Assembly: GCF_008973485.1 (NCBI RefSeq)
Contig: NZ_CP031223.1
Coordinates: 3,224,001 to 3,288,000, forward strand
From: Psychrobacillus glaciei
GTDB lineage: Bacteria; Bacillota; Bacilli; Bacillales_A; Planococcaceae
Direction of reading: 5' to 3'
DNA: 64,000 bases
Under the pieces are notes generated by a model that was not told the DNA's origin, searched no databases, and was given only the letters and a program-made list of their open reading frames with translations. The translations under genes and the position numbers were made by a program. Every line of letters starts with the position of its first letter. The first letter of the stretch is position 1. Below are positions 51,409 through 59,494 of this stretch, piece after piece.

Positions 51409-52257
51409 ATGATACATACATTTAGTTATACAGTACAAGAGGATGCACTAACAATTGATATAATTCTTCAACAAAAATGGAAGCTTGGTAAAAAACTTAT
51501 CCATGATTTACGTATGCAAAAAGCAGTCAGTGATGTAAATGGAGAACTAATGCAATGGAAAGCGCCGCTTCAAAAAGGGGATATACTAGTTTTTACATGG
51601 GAGGGCGATGCTTCAAATTATCTTTCTTCCGATCAAATACCTCTTTATGTTGCGTATGAAGATGAGTATTTACTAATTGCATCGAAGCCTCGTGGTGCTG
51701 CAACACATCCAAATGAAGCAGGTCAAAACCACACATTCATGAATACGGTTCATCATTACTTATCTAGTAAGGGACAAGCTTATGGAGAGCATGTACATCG
51801 AATAGACGAAGGGACAAAAGGTCTAATCGTTGTTGCGAAAAATCCTATCGTCAAAGGGATGCTAGATCGTATGTTGGAAAATAAAGAAATCGTCCGCACG
51901 TATGAAGCGATTGTCGAAGGCCAAGTAAAAAATAACAACGGCACCATCCGAGCTGCCATAGGTGTGGATCGACACCATGCAACAAGAAAAAGAGTATCTC
52001 CATCAGGTCAAGTTGCAATTACCCACTATGAAGTTGTAGGAAGAAATCCTGATTTTACAAAAGTACATGCAATTCTAGAAACAGGACGTACCCATCAGAT
52101 TCGTGTACATTTTGCCCATCTAGGTCATCCAATTGTAGGAGACGATTTATACGGAGCGAAAAAGTCACCAACCAAAACTTATGAACTTCACGCATTCAAA
52201 GTACAGTTTGCACATCCGATTACGGGAGAGTTGATTGTTGTCGAGGATAGAAGATAG
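51409..52257 (+). CDS. yhcT: RluA-family RNA pseudouridine synthase (YhcT-like)
   Basis: This 282-residue enzyme has an S4-like N-terminal part and a catalytic domain (about 80-240). The active-site motif is HRIDEGTKGLIVVAK rather than the usual HRLDxxTSG; the catalytic Asp is kept. The HQIRVHFAHLGHPIVGDDLYG motif is intact. The RNA target is unknown. The ATG at 51409 has GGGAGAG upstream. Confidence 0.88.
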   Translation: MIHTFSYTVQEDALTIDIILQQKWKLGKKLIHDLRMQKAVSDVNGELMQWKAPLQKGDILVFTWEGDASNYLSSDQIPLYVAYEDEYLLIASKPRGAATHPNEAGQNHTFMNTVHHYLSSKGQAYGEHVHRIDEGTKGLIVVAKNPIVKGMLDRMLENKEIVRTYEAIVEGQVKNNNGTIRAAIGVDRHHATRKRVSPSGQVAITHYEVVGRNPDFTKVHAILETGRTHQIRVHFAHLGHPIVGDDLYGAKKSPTKTYELHAFKVQFAHPITGELIVVEDRR

Positions 52258-52268
52258 GAAATAAGGAA

Positions 52269-52300
52269 AAGTATCGGTAGTCAATTACCGATACTTTTTA
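52269..52300 (+). terminator. Terminator of yhcT
   Basis: Stem AAGTATCGGTA/TACCGATACTT followed by TTTA. Confidence 0.85.
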
Positions 52301-52415
52301 TTTTGTGTATTTGGTGTTATAAGGAATAGATCATTAGATTAATGAGCAACCCCACTAACCAACCACCATTTGTATTATTGACAGTAAAATCTACTGTTCG
52401 CATCATAATAGTTTT

Positions 52416-52775
52416 TTATTCGGCTAGGATATAGCCAATTACTTCATTCGTATCGGAATCAACAAGTATTACAGGAGGACCCATTACAAATTTCCCTTTA
52501 TCTTCAAAAGAAACTGCAAATACTTCTTTGCCATCATAATTTTCATCTAAGAATGCATAGTTATTTCGAGCAATAATCTTCTCTACTTCCGCCGTTTTCC
52601 AGTCTTCTATTGCTCTTTCAGTCCAATCTTTTTCTACAAGGAAGTTCCAAGCAGTCTCTCTAATATTTTCATAACTATCTGTACCATTAGCATTCCCAAC
52701 TTCTTGATTGGTCGTACAACCAACAATAAAAAATATGGATAGTACTATTGCAAAAAATAATAATTTCATCTTCAA
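52416..52775 (-). CDS. Small predicted lipoprotein, function unknown
   Basis: This 119-residue protein has the signal MKMKLLFFAIVLSIFFIVGC and lipobox FIVGC. The mature part ends in a PepSY-like or immunity-like beta strand pattern (PPVILVDSDTNEVIGYILAE), but no family is assigned. The TTG at 52775 has GGAGGG 6 nt upstream; ATG 52769 is the alternative. Confidence 0.7.
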   Translation of the reverse strand: MKMKLLFFAIVLSIFFIVGCTTNQEVGNANGTDSYENIRETAWNFLVEKDWTERAIEDWKTAEVEKIIARNNYAFLDENYDGKEVFAVSFEDKGKFVMGPPVILVDSDTNEVIGYILAE

Positions 52776-52858
52776 TACTTTCCCTCCTTTTCTTATTGAT
52801 TGTTCATTATTTGCTTAGGTTTCATTAAGGAATGTCATCTTTTATTGAAGATAAGGAA

Positions 52859-53254
52859 TTATTCTTCTTGAAGATCAAGGTTTTCATAAAATTTATCAAC
52901 AATTGGAAGTATATCTGGTTCTGTATAATAGTAATTTCCCTTTACTTGTGTAAGTCCAAATTGGAAAGTTTGTTCATCATCTTGGAAAAGAGTAATTGAA
53001 TAACTCCACCCCTCTCGTTGTTCTTGACTTTCTTCTGGAGTGAAGTTTATATCTTTTATTTCTCTTAAAAGCTTCTGTATGATTACTTTATCTTTAATTA
53101 TTTTTTTATATCCTGTAATTCCATCTACTATGACTATTTTCGTTACATCATCAAGGTCTTTTTCATAAAATTCAGGGAGTGTTTTTGTTTTCAAGGTACA
53201 ACCAGCTAAAGTGAACATTATTAAAAAATTACACTGATTATTTTTTCACATATT
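52859..53254 (-). pseudogene. Lipoprotein gene with a frameshifted signal peptide
   Basis: The 119-codon frame begins MFTLAGCTLK: a lipobox (LAGC) with only five residues before it. Upstream, GTG after GGGGG (53251) would start MKK followed by an IISVIFLIM-type signal, but a six-A and a six-T run put it out of frame; one extra base in each run would restore a normal lipoprotein signal joined to MFTLAGC. The body (VTKIVIVDGITGYKKI…) is an unrecognised soluble domain. Either a recent pseudogene or two homopolymer errors. Confidence 0.65.
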
Positions 53255-53650
53255 TCCCCCATTATAATCTAAAGCAGTCGACCTTTAAGTGCATCTGATC
53301 TCTACTATTTCCCTAGTGCTTTGGACGAAACATCAGCTACTATTACCGTAGCTCTGCTAAATTATCCGGCTACTTTTTTTCACTCTCTAAAAAGTCATCG
53401 AATTTTTGATAATAGGTAAATATTTTAAATTTTTTGTTATTCTGCGTAATTACTAATGGATTTTGAATAATTGGATCTGACAGATTCTCCAATTATTCTG
53501 TCTCTCTTGAACAAATAAAAAGGAGAACCGAAAAGCTCATCAAAATTAGAAAGAAGTACAATTTTTCTTGCTAGTTGCTATCCTCCATTGCAATCATTAT
53601 CAAATTGCTCCGTTCTTTGAAAAAAAAACTAGTATTCCCTATTTATTGCA
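53219..53650. other. Gap with a truncated family III element
   Basis: It holds the lipoprotein upstream area, family III copy e (53280-53390) and about 250 bp with no feature that I can name. Confidence 0.65.
53280..53390 (+). repeat. Dispersed hairpin element family III, copy e (truncated)
   Basis: ACCTTTAAGTGCATCTGATC, TAGTGCTTTGGACGAAACAT and CAGCTACTATTACCGTA match the 5' half of the family. The central hairpin and the 3' half are degraded. Confidence 0.8.
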
Positions 53651-53893
53651 TTAAATTGATTTTTTCTTTCGTTTAAATATGTTAAAAGGTATTGAATAGA
53701 TTAAATAAATGAGTACGCCTGTTACTAGAATTGCTATCACTCTATTTAGCGCGTTCGGTTTTCCTAGCGTCATTTCAAGTAATTGATCATAAGTAGGTAT
53801 ACCTAGCCATATAAATATTCCATTCCCGGTAAAAACACCAACTACAAGACCTAAAATGAAAATTAAACTGTTTTTCTTCTTCAATAGTTCCAT
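53651..53893 (-). CDS. Small two-TM membrane protein
   Basis: This 80-residue protein has TM helices at about 9-30 and 50-68 and a basic tail (KRKKKSI). The ATG at 53893 follows GGGGAAAGGGG. No family is recognised. It lies 20 nt after the next small membrane protein gene in transcription order. Confidence 0.6.
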   Translation of the reverse strand: MELLKKKNSLIFILGLVVGVFTGNGIFIWLGIPTYDQLLEMTLGKPNALNRVIAILVTGVLIYLIYSIPFNIFKRKKKSI

Positions 53894-53913
53894 CCCCTTT
53901 CCCCATTGTCCTT

Positions 53914-54186
53914 TTATTTTAGAACTATCAGATTTCCAGGAGTCTTCTTTCTTAATTTATAGAGTAAAAAAAATCCAACTAACACCATTACTATTCCAAA
54001 ATGTAAATACCATCCATCATAAGCAATGTAAATAATAAGCTCCCAATAGTTTTTAGGACCAGAATTTTCACCCCAAGTAGTATATGGAAAATCAATTACA
54101 TAAGGAATTAATCCAATCAAAACGGCCACTACGCCGAATATTACTAATAAAACACCAAATAGTTTTTTTATAAAATTACCTCCCAA
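53914..54186 (-). CDS. Small two-TM membrane protein with unclear start codon
   Basis: This protein of 85-90 residues has TM helices at about 6-28 and 58-78 and a tryptophan-rich loop. The best SD (GGGAGGT) is 6 nt before an ATA codon at 54171 followed by KKLFGVLLVIF, exactly what a normal N-terminus looks like. The TTG at 54186 overlaps that SD and has none of its own. Confidence 0.6.
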   Translation of the reverse strand: MGGNFIKKLFGVLLVIFGVVAVLIGLIPYVIDFPYTTWGENSGPKNYWELIIYIAYDGWYLHFGIVMVLVGFFLLYKLRKKTPGNLIVLK

Positions 54187-54282
54187 TAAATTTCCATGAA
54201 TACTGATATATTCTATAGGGATGTGTGATATTCCTTTTTTTCAAAATGCTGTACTATTCCATGTAACTTGAAGTTGTAAAAT

Positions 54283-54753
54283 CTAATTTCTGTTTGAATC
54301 ATCCATTTCTGCGTTTAATGTACTCTCCCACCAAACATCTTTATTTCCTTCTAAATAGTTTTTTATTAGAGTCCTAAATGGGTATGGCTGCAAGTTTTTA
54401 GAATCCAATTCATCTCCATTACACCAGAAAAACTTCAGATGAGATTCGGTAGATTTTGGGTTATTACTTGTATTTAATTGGTCGCTTTTAATTTCAAAAA
54501 CTTGGTTTATTTCGCAGTTTAATATACCCTGTTTCTCCCACTTGTGTTCTACTAGACCAAGAAAACTTACCTCTTCACATTCAATACCCAGTTCTTCTTC
54601 AATCTCTCTCATCAGTGCATCTTTTGCACTTTCACCAAATTCAATATGTCCACCAGGTAAAAAGGTATTTGTATGTCCTATTGCTTGTGCAAGTAAGACT
54701 TTATTATTTTGTAGAAAGACCCCTCTTGCTAAATGATGAAACTGGTTCGGCAT
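54283..54753 (-). CDS. NUDIX hydrolase
   Basis: This 156-residue hydrolase has the Nudix box GGHIEFGESAKDALMREIEEELGI (about 38-61), with all the conserved G, E, R, E, E residues. Substrate unknown. The ATG at 54753 has AGGAGAG upstream. It is the last of a run of small minus-strand accessory genes. Confidence 0.92.
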   Translation of the reverse strand: MPNQFHHLARGVFLQNNKVLLAQAIGHTNTFLPGGHIEFGESAKDALMREIEEELGIECEEVSFLGLVEHKWEKQGILNCEINQVFEIKSDQLNTSNNPKSTESHLKFFWCNGDELDSKNLQPYPFRTLIKNYLEGNKDVWWESTLNAEMDDSNRN

Positions 54754-54832
54754 GGATTTCTCTCCTATCAACAGGATTCAATTCATTCCCCTTTTCTACT
54801 TATTCTGCATATCAATTAAAAAGGATCTTGGA

Positions 54833-55147
54833 TTAACCTCGTTCATATTTTTTCCATTTTTTATAATTGTTCGCTAGTTGTAAAAAGGTAAGAATCAATG
54901 TAACCATTAATAAGATTAGATTCCACATAATATTTAGTTCTCCATAAAGATATATAACAATAAGTCCTACAAGAATTATAGGAAAAGTCCATAGTGTTCG
55001 AATTGTCTTTCTTCTATAACTTAACCTTATATAAGGAAATACAAATCCCTTATCCAACTTTTCTTTGTCTTTGTAAGTAACCAATAATACAACTTTAACA
55101 ATCAAGCTAATAACCATAGAAACGATGAAATAAAGCAATATTGTCAT
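54833..55147 (-). CDS. Small membrane protein, function unknown
   Basis: This 104-residue protein has three TM helices (about 3-22, 50-70, 75-92) and basic loops (RLSYRRKTIRTL). No family is recognised. Confidence 0.65.
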   Translation of the reverse strand: MTILLYFIVSMVISLIVKVVLLVTYKDKEKLDKGFVFPYIRLSYRRKTIRTLWTFPIILVGLIVIYLYGELNIMWNLILLMVTLILTFLQLANNYKKWKKYERG

Positions 55148-55215
55148 AATTCTCTACCACTCTTTCTCCATGTTGGAAGGCTTATAAGCAATAAATGAAA
55201 AACTCAGTAAAATGC

Positions 55216-55743
55216 TTATATTTCTTCTTCACTTAAAATTAAAGTCGCAAATGCAAAATTGCTCTTGTAAATTTTTGACCTTATTAAAATACAATGAGCT
55301 AATTGATGGTCAATTGCATAATCGGCATATACTTTTGCATTGTGTGATGGTTCAAAAGTGAAAGTAGTCATACCTTGTTCCATTACTTTTACTAAAGTTG
55401 GAGTCATTTCATATTCAGAAATAATATTTCCTTTTCCATCTAATAGGTAATCATAGACTTCGTAGTTCTTCGTACTAAAATTTTGAGCCTGTATTTGAAT
55501 TTGTTCACCATAAATAACGTTTGGCAGTTCAACAAATAGCTTACCAATCATGAAATATTGAATTTTCTCCTCAATTTGAGCTTCATCCTCGTTAAATCGG
55601 TCGCCATAATAAATTGGTGTTAATTGTACAGAACCATTTGAAAATTGAATGGTTGGTTCCTCAGTACCTTTTTGGCATGCACCTAACAAGAACAAACTAA
55701 TGATGATACACAAAAAAATCCGATTTTTTTTTTCCATTTTCAT
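55216..55743 (-). CDS. Predicted lipoprotein, function unknown
   Basis: This 175-residue protein has the signal MEKKNRIFLCIIISLFLLGACQK with lipobox LLGAC. The mature domain is beta-rich and unrecognised. It lies 13 nt after the 55757 gene, so the two are probably co-transcribed. The SD is AGGGGGA. Confidence 0.72.
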   Translation of the reverse strand: MKMEKKNRIFLCIIISLFLLGACQKGTEEPTIQFSNGSVQLTPIYYGDRFNEDEAQIEEKIQYFMIGKLFVELPNVIYGEQIQIQAQNFSTKNYEVYDYLLDGKGNIISEYEMTPTLVKVMEQGMTTFTFEPSHNAKVYADYAIDHQLAHCILIRSKIYKSNFAFATLILSEEEI

Positions 55744-55756
55744 AAATGATTTCCCC

Positions 55757-56032
55757 CTATTTTATTGAAATTGAAAGAATGATATAAACCACTCCTACTC
55801 CCATCTCCGTTAGAATAACCTTCCGACTTTGTTTATGAAAGTAACTTTCGATTCCATCCATAATAGAGAAGACACCTGCTATTACAAAGACATATTTCAG
55901 AAAGTACATATTTAAATCATTGAATAATGTCATTATCAAAAAGATAGACATCGCAATAAGCATTAACACTCTTAGAATTACAATAGGCTTTGCGCTCTTT
56001 TTTCTCGTAACTTTCTCAAAAAACAATCCCAT
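55757..56032 (-). CDS. Small membrane protein, function unknown
   Basis: This 91-residue protein has three TM helices (about 18-36, 42-58, 73-90) and a basic linker (YFHKQSRKVILTE). It may belong to one of the small DUF membrane families of Bacillales; I do not assign one. The SD is GAGGTGA. Confidence 0.68.
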   Translation of the reverse strand: MGLFFEKVTRKKSAKPIVILRVLMLIAMSIFLIMTLFNDLNMYFLKYVFVIAGVFSIMDGIESYFHKQSRKVILTEMGVGVVYIILSISIK

Positions 56033-56264
56033 AAATTCACCTCATTTGAACTGTGATTTATTAATTAATAAACTGGAGAAGCCAAACAGTTCACTTTAAT
56101 ACGTTTGTATTTGATGGAAAGTTTCATATTTGGTAAATATTTCTGAATACTAGAAACATAAAAAACACTATAGCTTTGCATTCTCTGAATTGGAGAAAGC
56201 ATGGCCATAGTGTTTCTACTTAAAATTTATGCTTTATTAGATGTAATTTCTGAATTTAAAACAT

Positions 56265-56308
56265 TTAATTGATTGTAGTGAAAGGCGTCACCCCCACGGA
56301 AATTAATA
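56265..56308 (-). repeat. Internally deleted remnant of element family II
   Basis: GATTGTAGTGAAAGGCGTCAC joins directly to CCCCCACGGAAATT; these are the two ends of family II in inverted orientation with the whole middle missing. Confidence 0.65.
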
Positions 56309-56324
56309 GTATAGGTTAACAGAG

Positions 56325-56360
56325 CTAAAATTTAAAACTAAAGTTATCTGGGTGTGCTCC
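56325..56360 (-). pseudogene. 3' relic of a second aldo/keto reductase gene
   Basis: The minus strand encodes GAHPDNFSFKF followed by TAG, nearly identical to the C-terminus GADPDNFSFKF of the intact gene 96 bp upstream in transcription order. Upstream of the relic is the 36-bp direct duplication, not coding sequence. Confidence 0.75.
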
Positions 56361-56455
56361 TGCGCAAGCTCGTCGCATAAAAAGCATGTGCTCCTGCGCA
56401 AGCTCGTCGCGTGAAAGAGGATTGCATTACTTATATAATATCTCCTCCTACCAAT

Positions 56456-57301
56456 TTAAAATTTAAAGCTAAAGTTATCAGGGTCTGCTCCAGTACGTTC
56501 ATTTAAGTTTAGTGCATCAATATTTTTCATATCTTCAAACGATAATTCAAAATCGAAAACATCTAGATTTTCAGCAATTCTAGCAGGTGTCACTGATTTT
56601 GGAATAACGACTAAGTCATGTTGCAAGTGCCAACGAATGATTGTTTGTGCTGGGGATTTACCGTATTTTCCACTAATTCGTTGTAATGTCGGTTCGTTAA
56701 GTAAACCGCCTCTTGCAAGTGGTGACCATGAAGTAACTGCAATTCCTTGTTCTTGGCAATATTCTCGAAGGTCAAATTGTGTTAAACGAGGATGACATTC
56801 GATTTGATTGACCATTGGTTTAACATTTGCTTTTGCAGCAATTGCTTCTAAATGGTGTTGATGATGATTAGATACACCAGTAGCACGGATTAGCTTCTCT
56901 TCATATAAACGTTCAATTGCACGATACGTATCTATGAAAGTCTCTTTCACTGGCCAATGCGTTATATATAAATCTATGTAATCAAGTCCTAATAATTCCA
57001 ATGACTTTTCGAATGCTTTTAATGTTTGATCGTACCCTTGATCGGAGTTCCATACTTTTGTGGTAATGAAAATATCTTCTCTATTTATTTTAGAGTTACG
57101 TACTGCTTCTCCGACTTCTTTCTCATTTGCATAAAGGGAAGCAGTATCAATATGACGATATCCACTATCTAAAGCCGCTGAAATTGCTTGTAGCGCAATA
57201 TCTGGCTCCGTCATTTTATACACTCCTAAACCTATACGTGGCATTTCTACTCCATTTGCTAATTGCTTTGTTGAATTCTTATGTAATTTCAATGTATTCA
57301 T
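56456..57301 (-). CDS. Aldo/keto reductase
   Basis: This 281-residue NADPH-dependent oxidoreductase has the catalytic tetrad D52, Y57, K82 and H115 (GYRHIDTASLY, TTKVW, THWPV), and the cofactor motif IPKSVTPARIAENLDVFDFEL near the end. It resembles YvgN/YtbE-type methylglyoxal/aldehyde reductases. Substrate not determined. Upstream of it (minus strand) lies a small acidic ORF and a terminator. Confidence 0.93.
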   Translation of the reverse strand: MNTLKLHKNSTKQLANGVEMPRIGLGVYKMTEPDIALQAISAALDSGYRHIDTASLYANEKEVGEAVRNSKINREDIFITTKVWNSDQGYDQTLKAFEKSLELLGLDYIDLYITHWPVKETFIDTYRAIERLYEEKLIRATGVSNHHQHHLEAIAAKANVKPMVNQIECHPRLTQFDLREYCQEQGIAVTSWSPLARGGLLNEPTLQRISGKYGKSPAQTIIRWHLQHDLVVIPKSVTPARIAENLDVFDFELSFEDMKNIDALNLNERTGADPDNFSFKF

Positions 57302-57317
57302 CCTTTCTTTTGAGGAA

Positions 57318-57347
57318 AACGACTGATGAAGTATCAGTCGTTTTTTC
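57318..57347 (-). terminator. Terminator upstream of the AKR gene
   Basis: AACGACTGAT/ATCAGTCGTT stem with a T-run on the minus strand, overlapping the stop of the 57334-57516 ORF. Confidence 0.75.
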
Positions 57348-57516
57348 TCTGTTTCATTGAAGATGTATCATCGGTTTGTGCTGGATCTGATACACGATTA
57401 TCTTGTTCTAATTCATTATCGTCTCTCAGCTTTTCCATTTGCTTTCCCAGTAGCTTTACCTCTTCCATATTTGTTGCCATCGAACCGTTTTCTGGACCAT
57501 TTTTCAAATTGCTCAT
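57334..57516 (-). CDS. Small hydrophilic protein, function unknown
   Basis: This 60-residue, charged, probably disordered protein (MSNLKNGPENGS…QMEKLRDDNELEQDN…) has an AGGAGTG SD about 9 nt before its ATG and a terminator at its end. Those signals, rather than homology, support it as a gene. Confidence 0.6.
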   Translation of the reverse strand: MSNLKNGPENGSMATNMEEVKLLGKQMEKLRDDNELEQDNRVSDPAQTDDTSSMKQRKND

Positions 57517-57674
57517 TTAAAAAATCACTCCTTTTCATTATGGTATTAGAATATTCCATAGGTTGCAACTTTCAATAGAAACAATTCAGACATAATTTCA
57601 CTTTCCCGTAATATTTCTTTTTAATACTAAGTAGGGTATACTTAGTTCATAATATATTAGAGGAGGAACTCAAT

Positions 57675-57770
57675 ATGAATCTTATCCTTATTCTTGGTGT
57701 TATTGTAGCGTTCCTTGCTGCAATTTTCAAAGCAGGTTACGATGACAAACCAGGTGCATCTGACAAGTAA
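57675..57770 (+). CDS. Single-TM microprotein
   Basis: This 31-residue protein has one hydrophobic helix (LILILGVIVAFLAAIF) followed by a short polar tail (KAGYDDKPGASDK). The ATG has AGAGGAGGA 7 nt upstream and a strong terminator follows. The clean signals mark a real gene; function unknown. Confidence 0.8.
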   Translation: MNLILILGVIVAFLAAIFKAGYDDKPGASDK

Positions 57771-57778
57771 TAATACTA

Positions 57779-57817
57779 AGAACGGACAAGTCTAATTAGA
57801 CCTGTCCGTTTTTTTAA
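57779..57817. terminator. Bidirectional terminator (microprotein / trmL)
   Basis: ACGGACAAGTCT/AGACCTGTCCGT stem with AATT loop and T7 run. Confidence 0.88.
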
Positions 57818-58296
57818 TGTAAATTTGGATAATCCTGCTGACGTAAAGCTTCATAAATAAGTATTGCTGCTGTATTTGATAAATTCAACGATCGAATATT
57901 ATCGTTCATCGGAATTCTTAAAGCCCGGTCTGGATGTGCGTCAATAAATTCACGAGGCAACCCTTTTGTCTCACGTCCAAAAATAAAGAAGTGATCTTTT
58001 TCCACGTCACTAAAATCGTAAGTTGTATGCGGTTTTGCACCAAACTTCGTAATTAAATAATATTCCTTTTCCGGATGTTTCTCAAAAAATTCATCTAATC
58101 CATCATAATAGGTAATGTCTACATGCTCCCAATAATCGAGTCCTGCTCGTTTTAACATTTTGTCATCTGTTGAAAATCCAAGCGGTCGAATTAAATGTAA
58201 CTTCGCCCCTGTTCCTGCACATGTTCTTGCAATATTCCCTGTATTTGCCGGAATCTCTGGTTGATATAACACGATATTAATACTCAAATTCTCCAC
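57814..58296 (-). CDS. trmL: tRNA (cytidine(34)-2'-O)-methyltransferase TrmL
   Basis: This 160-residue SPOUT-class methyltransferase modifies the wobble base of tRNA-Leu. It has the motifs NIVLYQPEIPANTGNIARTC (about 6-25), FIFGRETKGLPRE (about 105-117) and LRIPMNDNIRSLNLSNTAAI (about 127-146). It follows queG by 3 nt; both act on tRNA anticodons. B. subtilis name cspR. Confidence 0.95.
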   Translation of the reverse strand: MENLSINIVLYQPEIPANTGNIARTCAGTGAKLHLIRPLGFSTDDKMLKRAGLDYWEHVDITYYDGLDEFFEKHPEKEYYLITKFGAKPHTTYDFSDVEKDHFFIFGRETKGLPREFIDAHPDRALRIPMNDNIRSLNLSNTAAILIYEALRQQDYPNLH

Positions 58297-58299
58297 TTC

Positions 58300-59439
58300 C
58301 TATTTCTCCAATATATAAAACTGTAACCCTTTTCTAATTTCATCTAATACTTCTTCTACTTCTTCTGTTTGTTCCGCTTTTTTTAGTGCCGTTAGTCCAT
58401 CGTCTGTATTAATTTTACCAATTGCCCATGCAGCTGTTCCTCGAATAACGGGACGAGTATCTTTTTCCATTAATTCGATTAACGTAGGTACCGCCGAAGC
58501 TTCCTTAAAGTGTGCAAGCGCGATAATCGCATTACGTTGAATCGGATTCTTCCCTCTCCAAGCTCCGGACATATGCCCAAATGTTTCTTTAAACGATCGA
58601 TTTGTCATACTTAATAATGGTAACAGTAATGGCTTTACAAGCTCTTGGTCTGGCTTAAATGCTTCTTGATGTAAATTAGCTTTCCCTTTATTTTTCGGAC
58701 AAATCGTTTGGCAAGTATCGCATCCATAAATTCTATTCCCTATTTTAGCTCGAAACTCATCTGAAACCATTGTTTTCGTTTGAGTAATAAATGCAATACA
58801 ACGCTGGGCATTCAGTTGTCCACCTTCGATTAAAGCTCCAGTTGGACATATATCTAAACAAAGCCTACAGTCTCCACATTGATCCTCCATTTGCTCACTT
58901 GGCGCAAAAGGAATCGAAGTAATCATTTCACCTAAATACACATACGACCCAAACTCTGGTGTAATAATCGCACAGTTTTTAGCACTCCACCCTATGCCTG
59001 CTCGCTCCGCCACAGCCCGATCAGAAAGTTCCCCAGTATCAACCATGGAGCGCAACCTTGCATCAGGCTTATGTGTTAGTATAAATAACTCTAAAAGTGC
59101 AAGTTTCTCACGTAAAACGGTATGATAATCCATCCCCCATGATGCTCTTGCAAATATTCCCCTCCTAGCACCCTTTATACTCGACGGAGCATCTTTCATT
59201 TTCGATGGATAGGCAATGGCAATTGCTATAATACTTTCCGCTTCTGAAAGCAAAAGCTCCGGATGCGTTCTTTTCTCTATGTTCGGTTCTTCGAAACCCG
59301 AAGCAAATCCTAGCTCCTGTTGCCTAATTAATCTATTTTTTAATTCATGAAAGGGAGAAGCAGAAGTAAACCCAATTTTATCAATTCCAATGGAAGCAGC
59401 ATATTCAATTAGATGTTCTTGAAATTGGTTTATATTCAC
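58300..59439 (-). CDS. queG: Epoxyqueuosine reductase QueG
   Basis: This 379-residue cobalamin-dependent enzyme performs the last step of queuosine synthesis in tRNA. It has two [4Fe-4S] motifs (CGDCRLCLDICPTGAL and CDTCQTICPKNK) and C-terminal HEAT repeats (about 290-370, typical of Bacillales QueG). It forms an operon with trmL. Confidence 0.94.
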   Translation of the reverse strand: MNINQFQEHLIEYAASIGIDKIGFTSASPFHELKNRLIRQQELGFASGFEEPNIEKRTHPELLLSEAESIIAIAIAYPSKMKDAPSSIKGARRGIFARASWGMDYHTVLREKLALLELFILTHKPDARLRSMVDTGELSDRAVAERAGIGWSAKNCAIITPEFGSYVYLGEMITSIPFAPSEQMEDQCGDCRLCLDICPTGALIEGGQLNAQRCIAFITQTKTMVSDEFRAKIGNRIYGCDTCQTICPKNKGKANLHQEAFKPDQELVKPLLLPLLSMTNRSFKETFGHMSGAWRGKNPIQRNAIIALAHFKEASAVPTLIELMEKDTRPVIRGTAAWAIGKINTDDGLTALKKAEQTEEVEEVLDEIRKGLQFYILEK

Positions 59440-59494
59440 AAAAGTTCTCCTCTCTTATGCTAAACTTAAGAAAATACGTGTAAGGACGGTCGTT

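Larger units (their letters stand above)
56033..56455. other. Gap with an element II remnant, an AKR relic and a short duplication
   Basis: It holds a deletion derivative of family II (56265-56308), the last 12 codons of a second aldo/keto reductase (56325-56360), and a direct duplication GTGCTCCTGCGCAAGCTCGT (56353 and 56389). No intact ORF. Confidence 0.7.
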
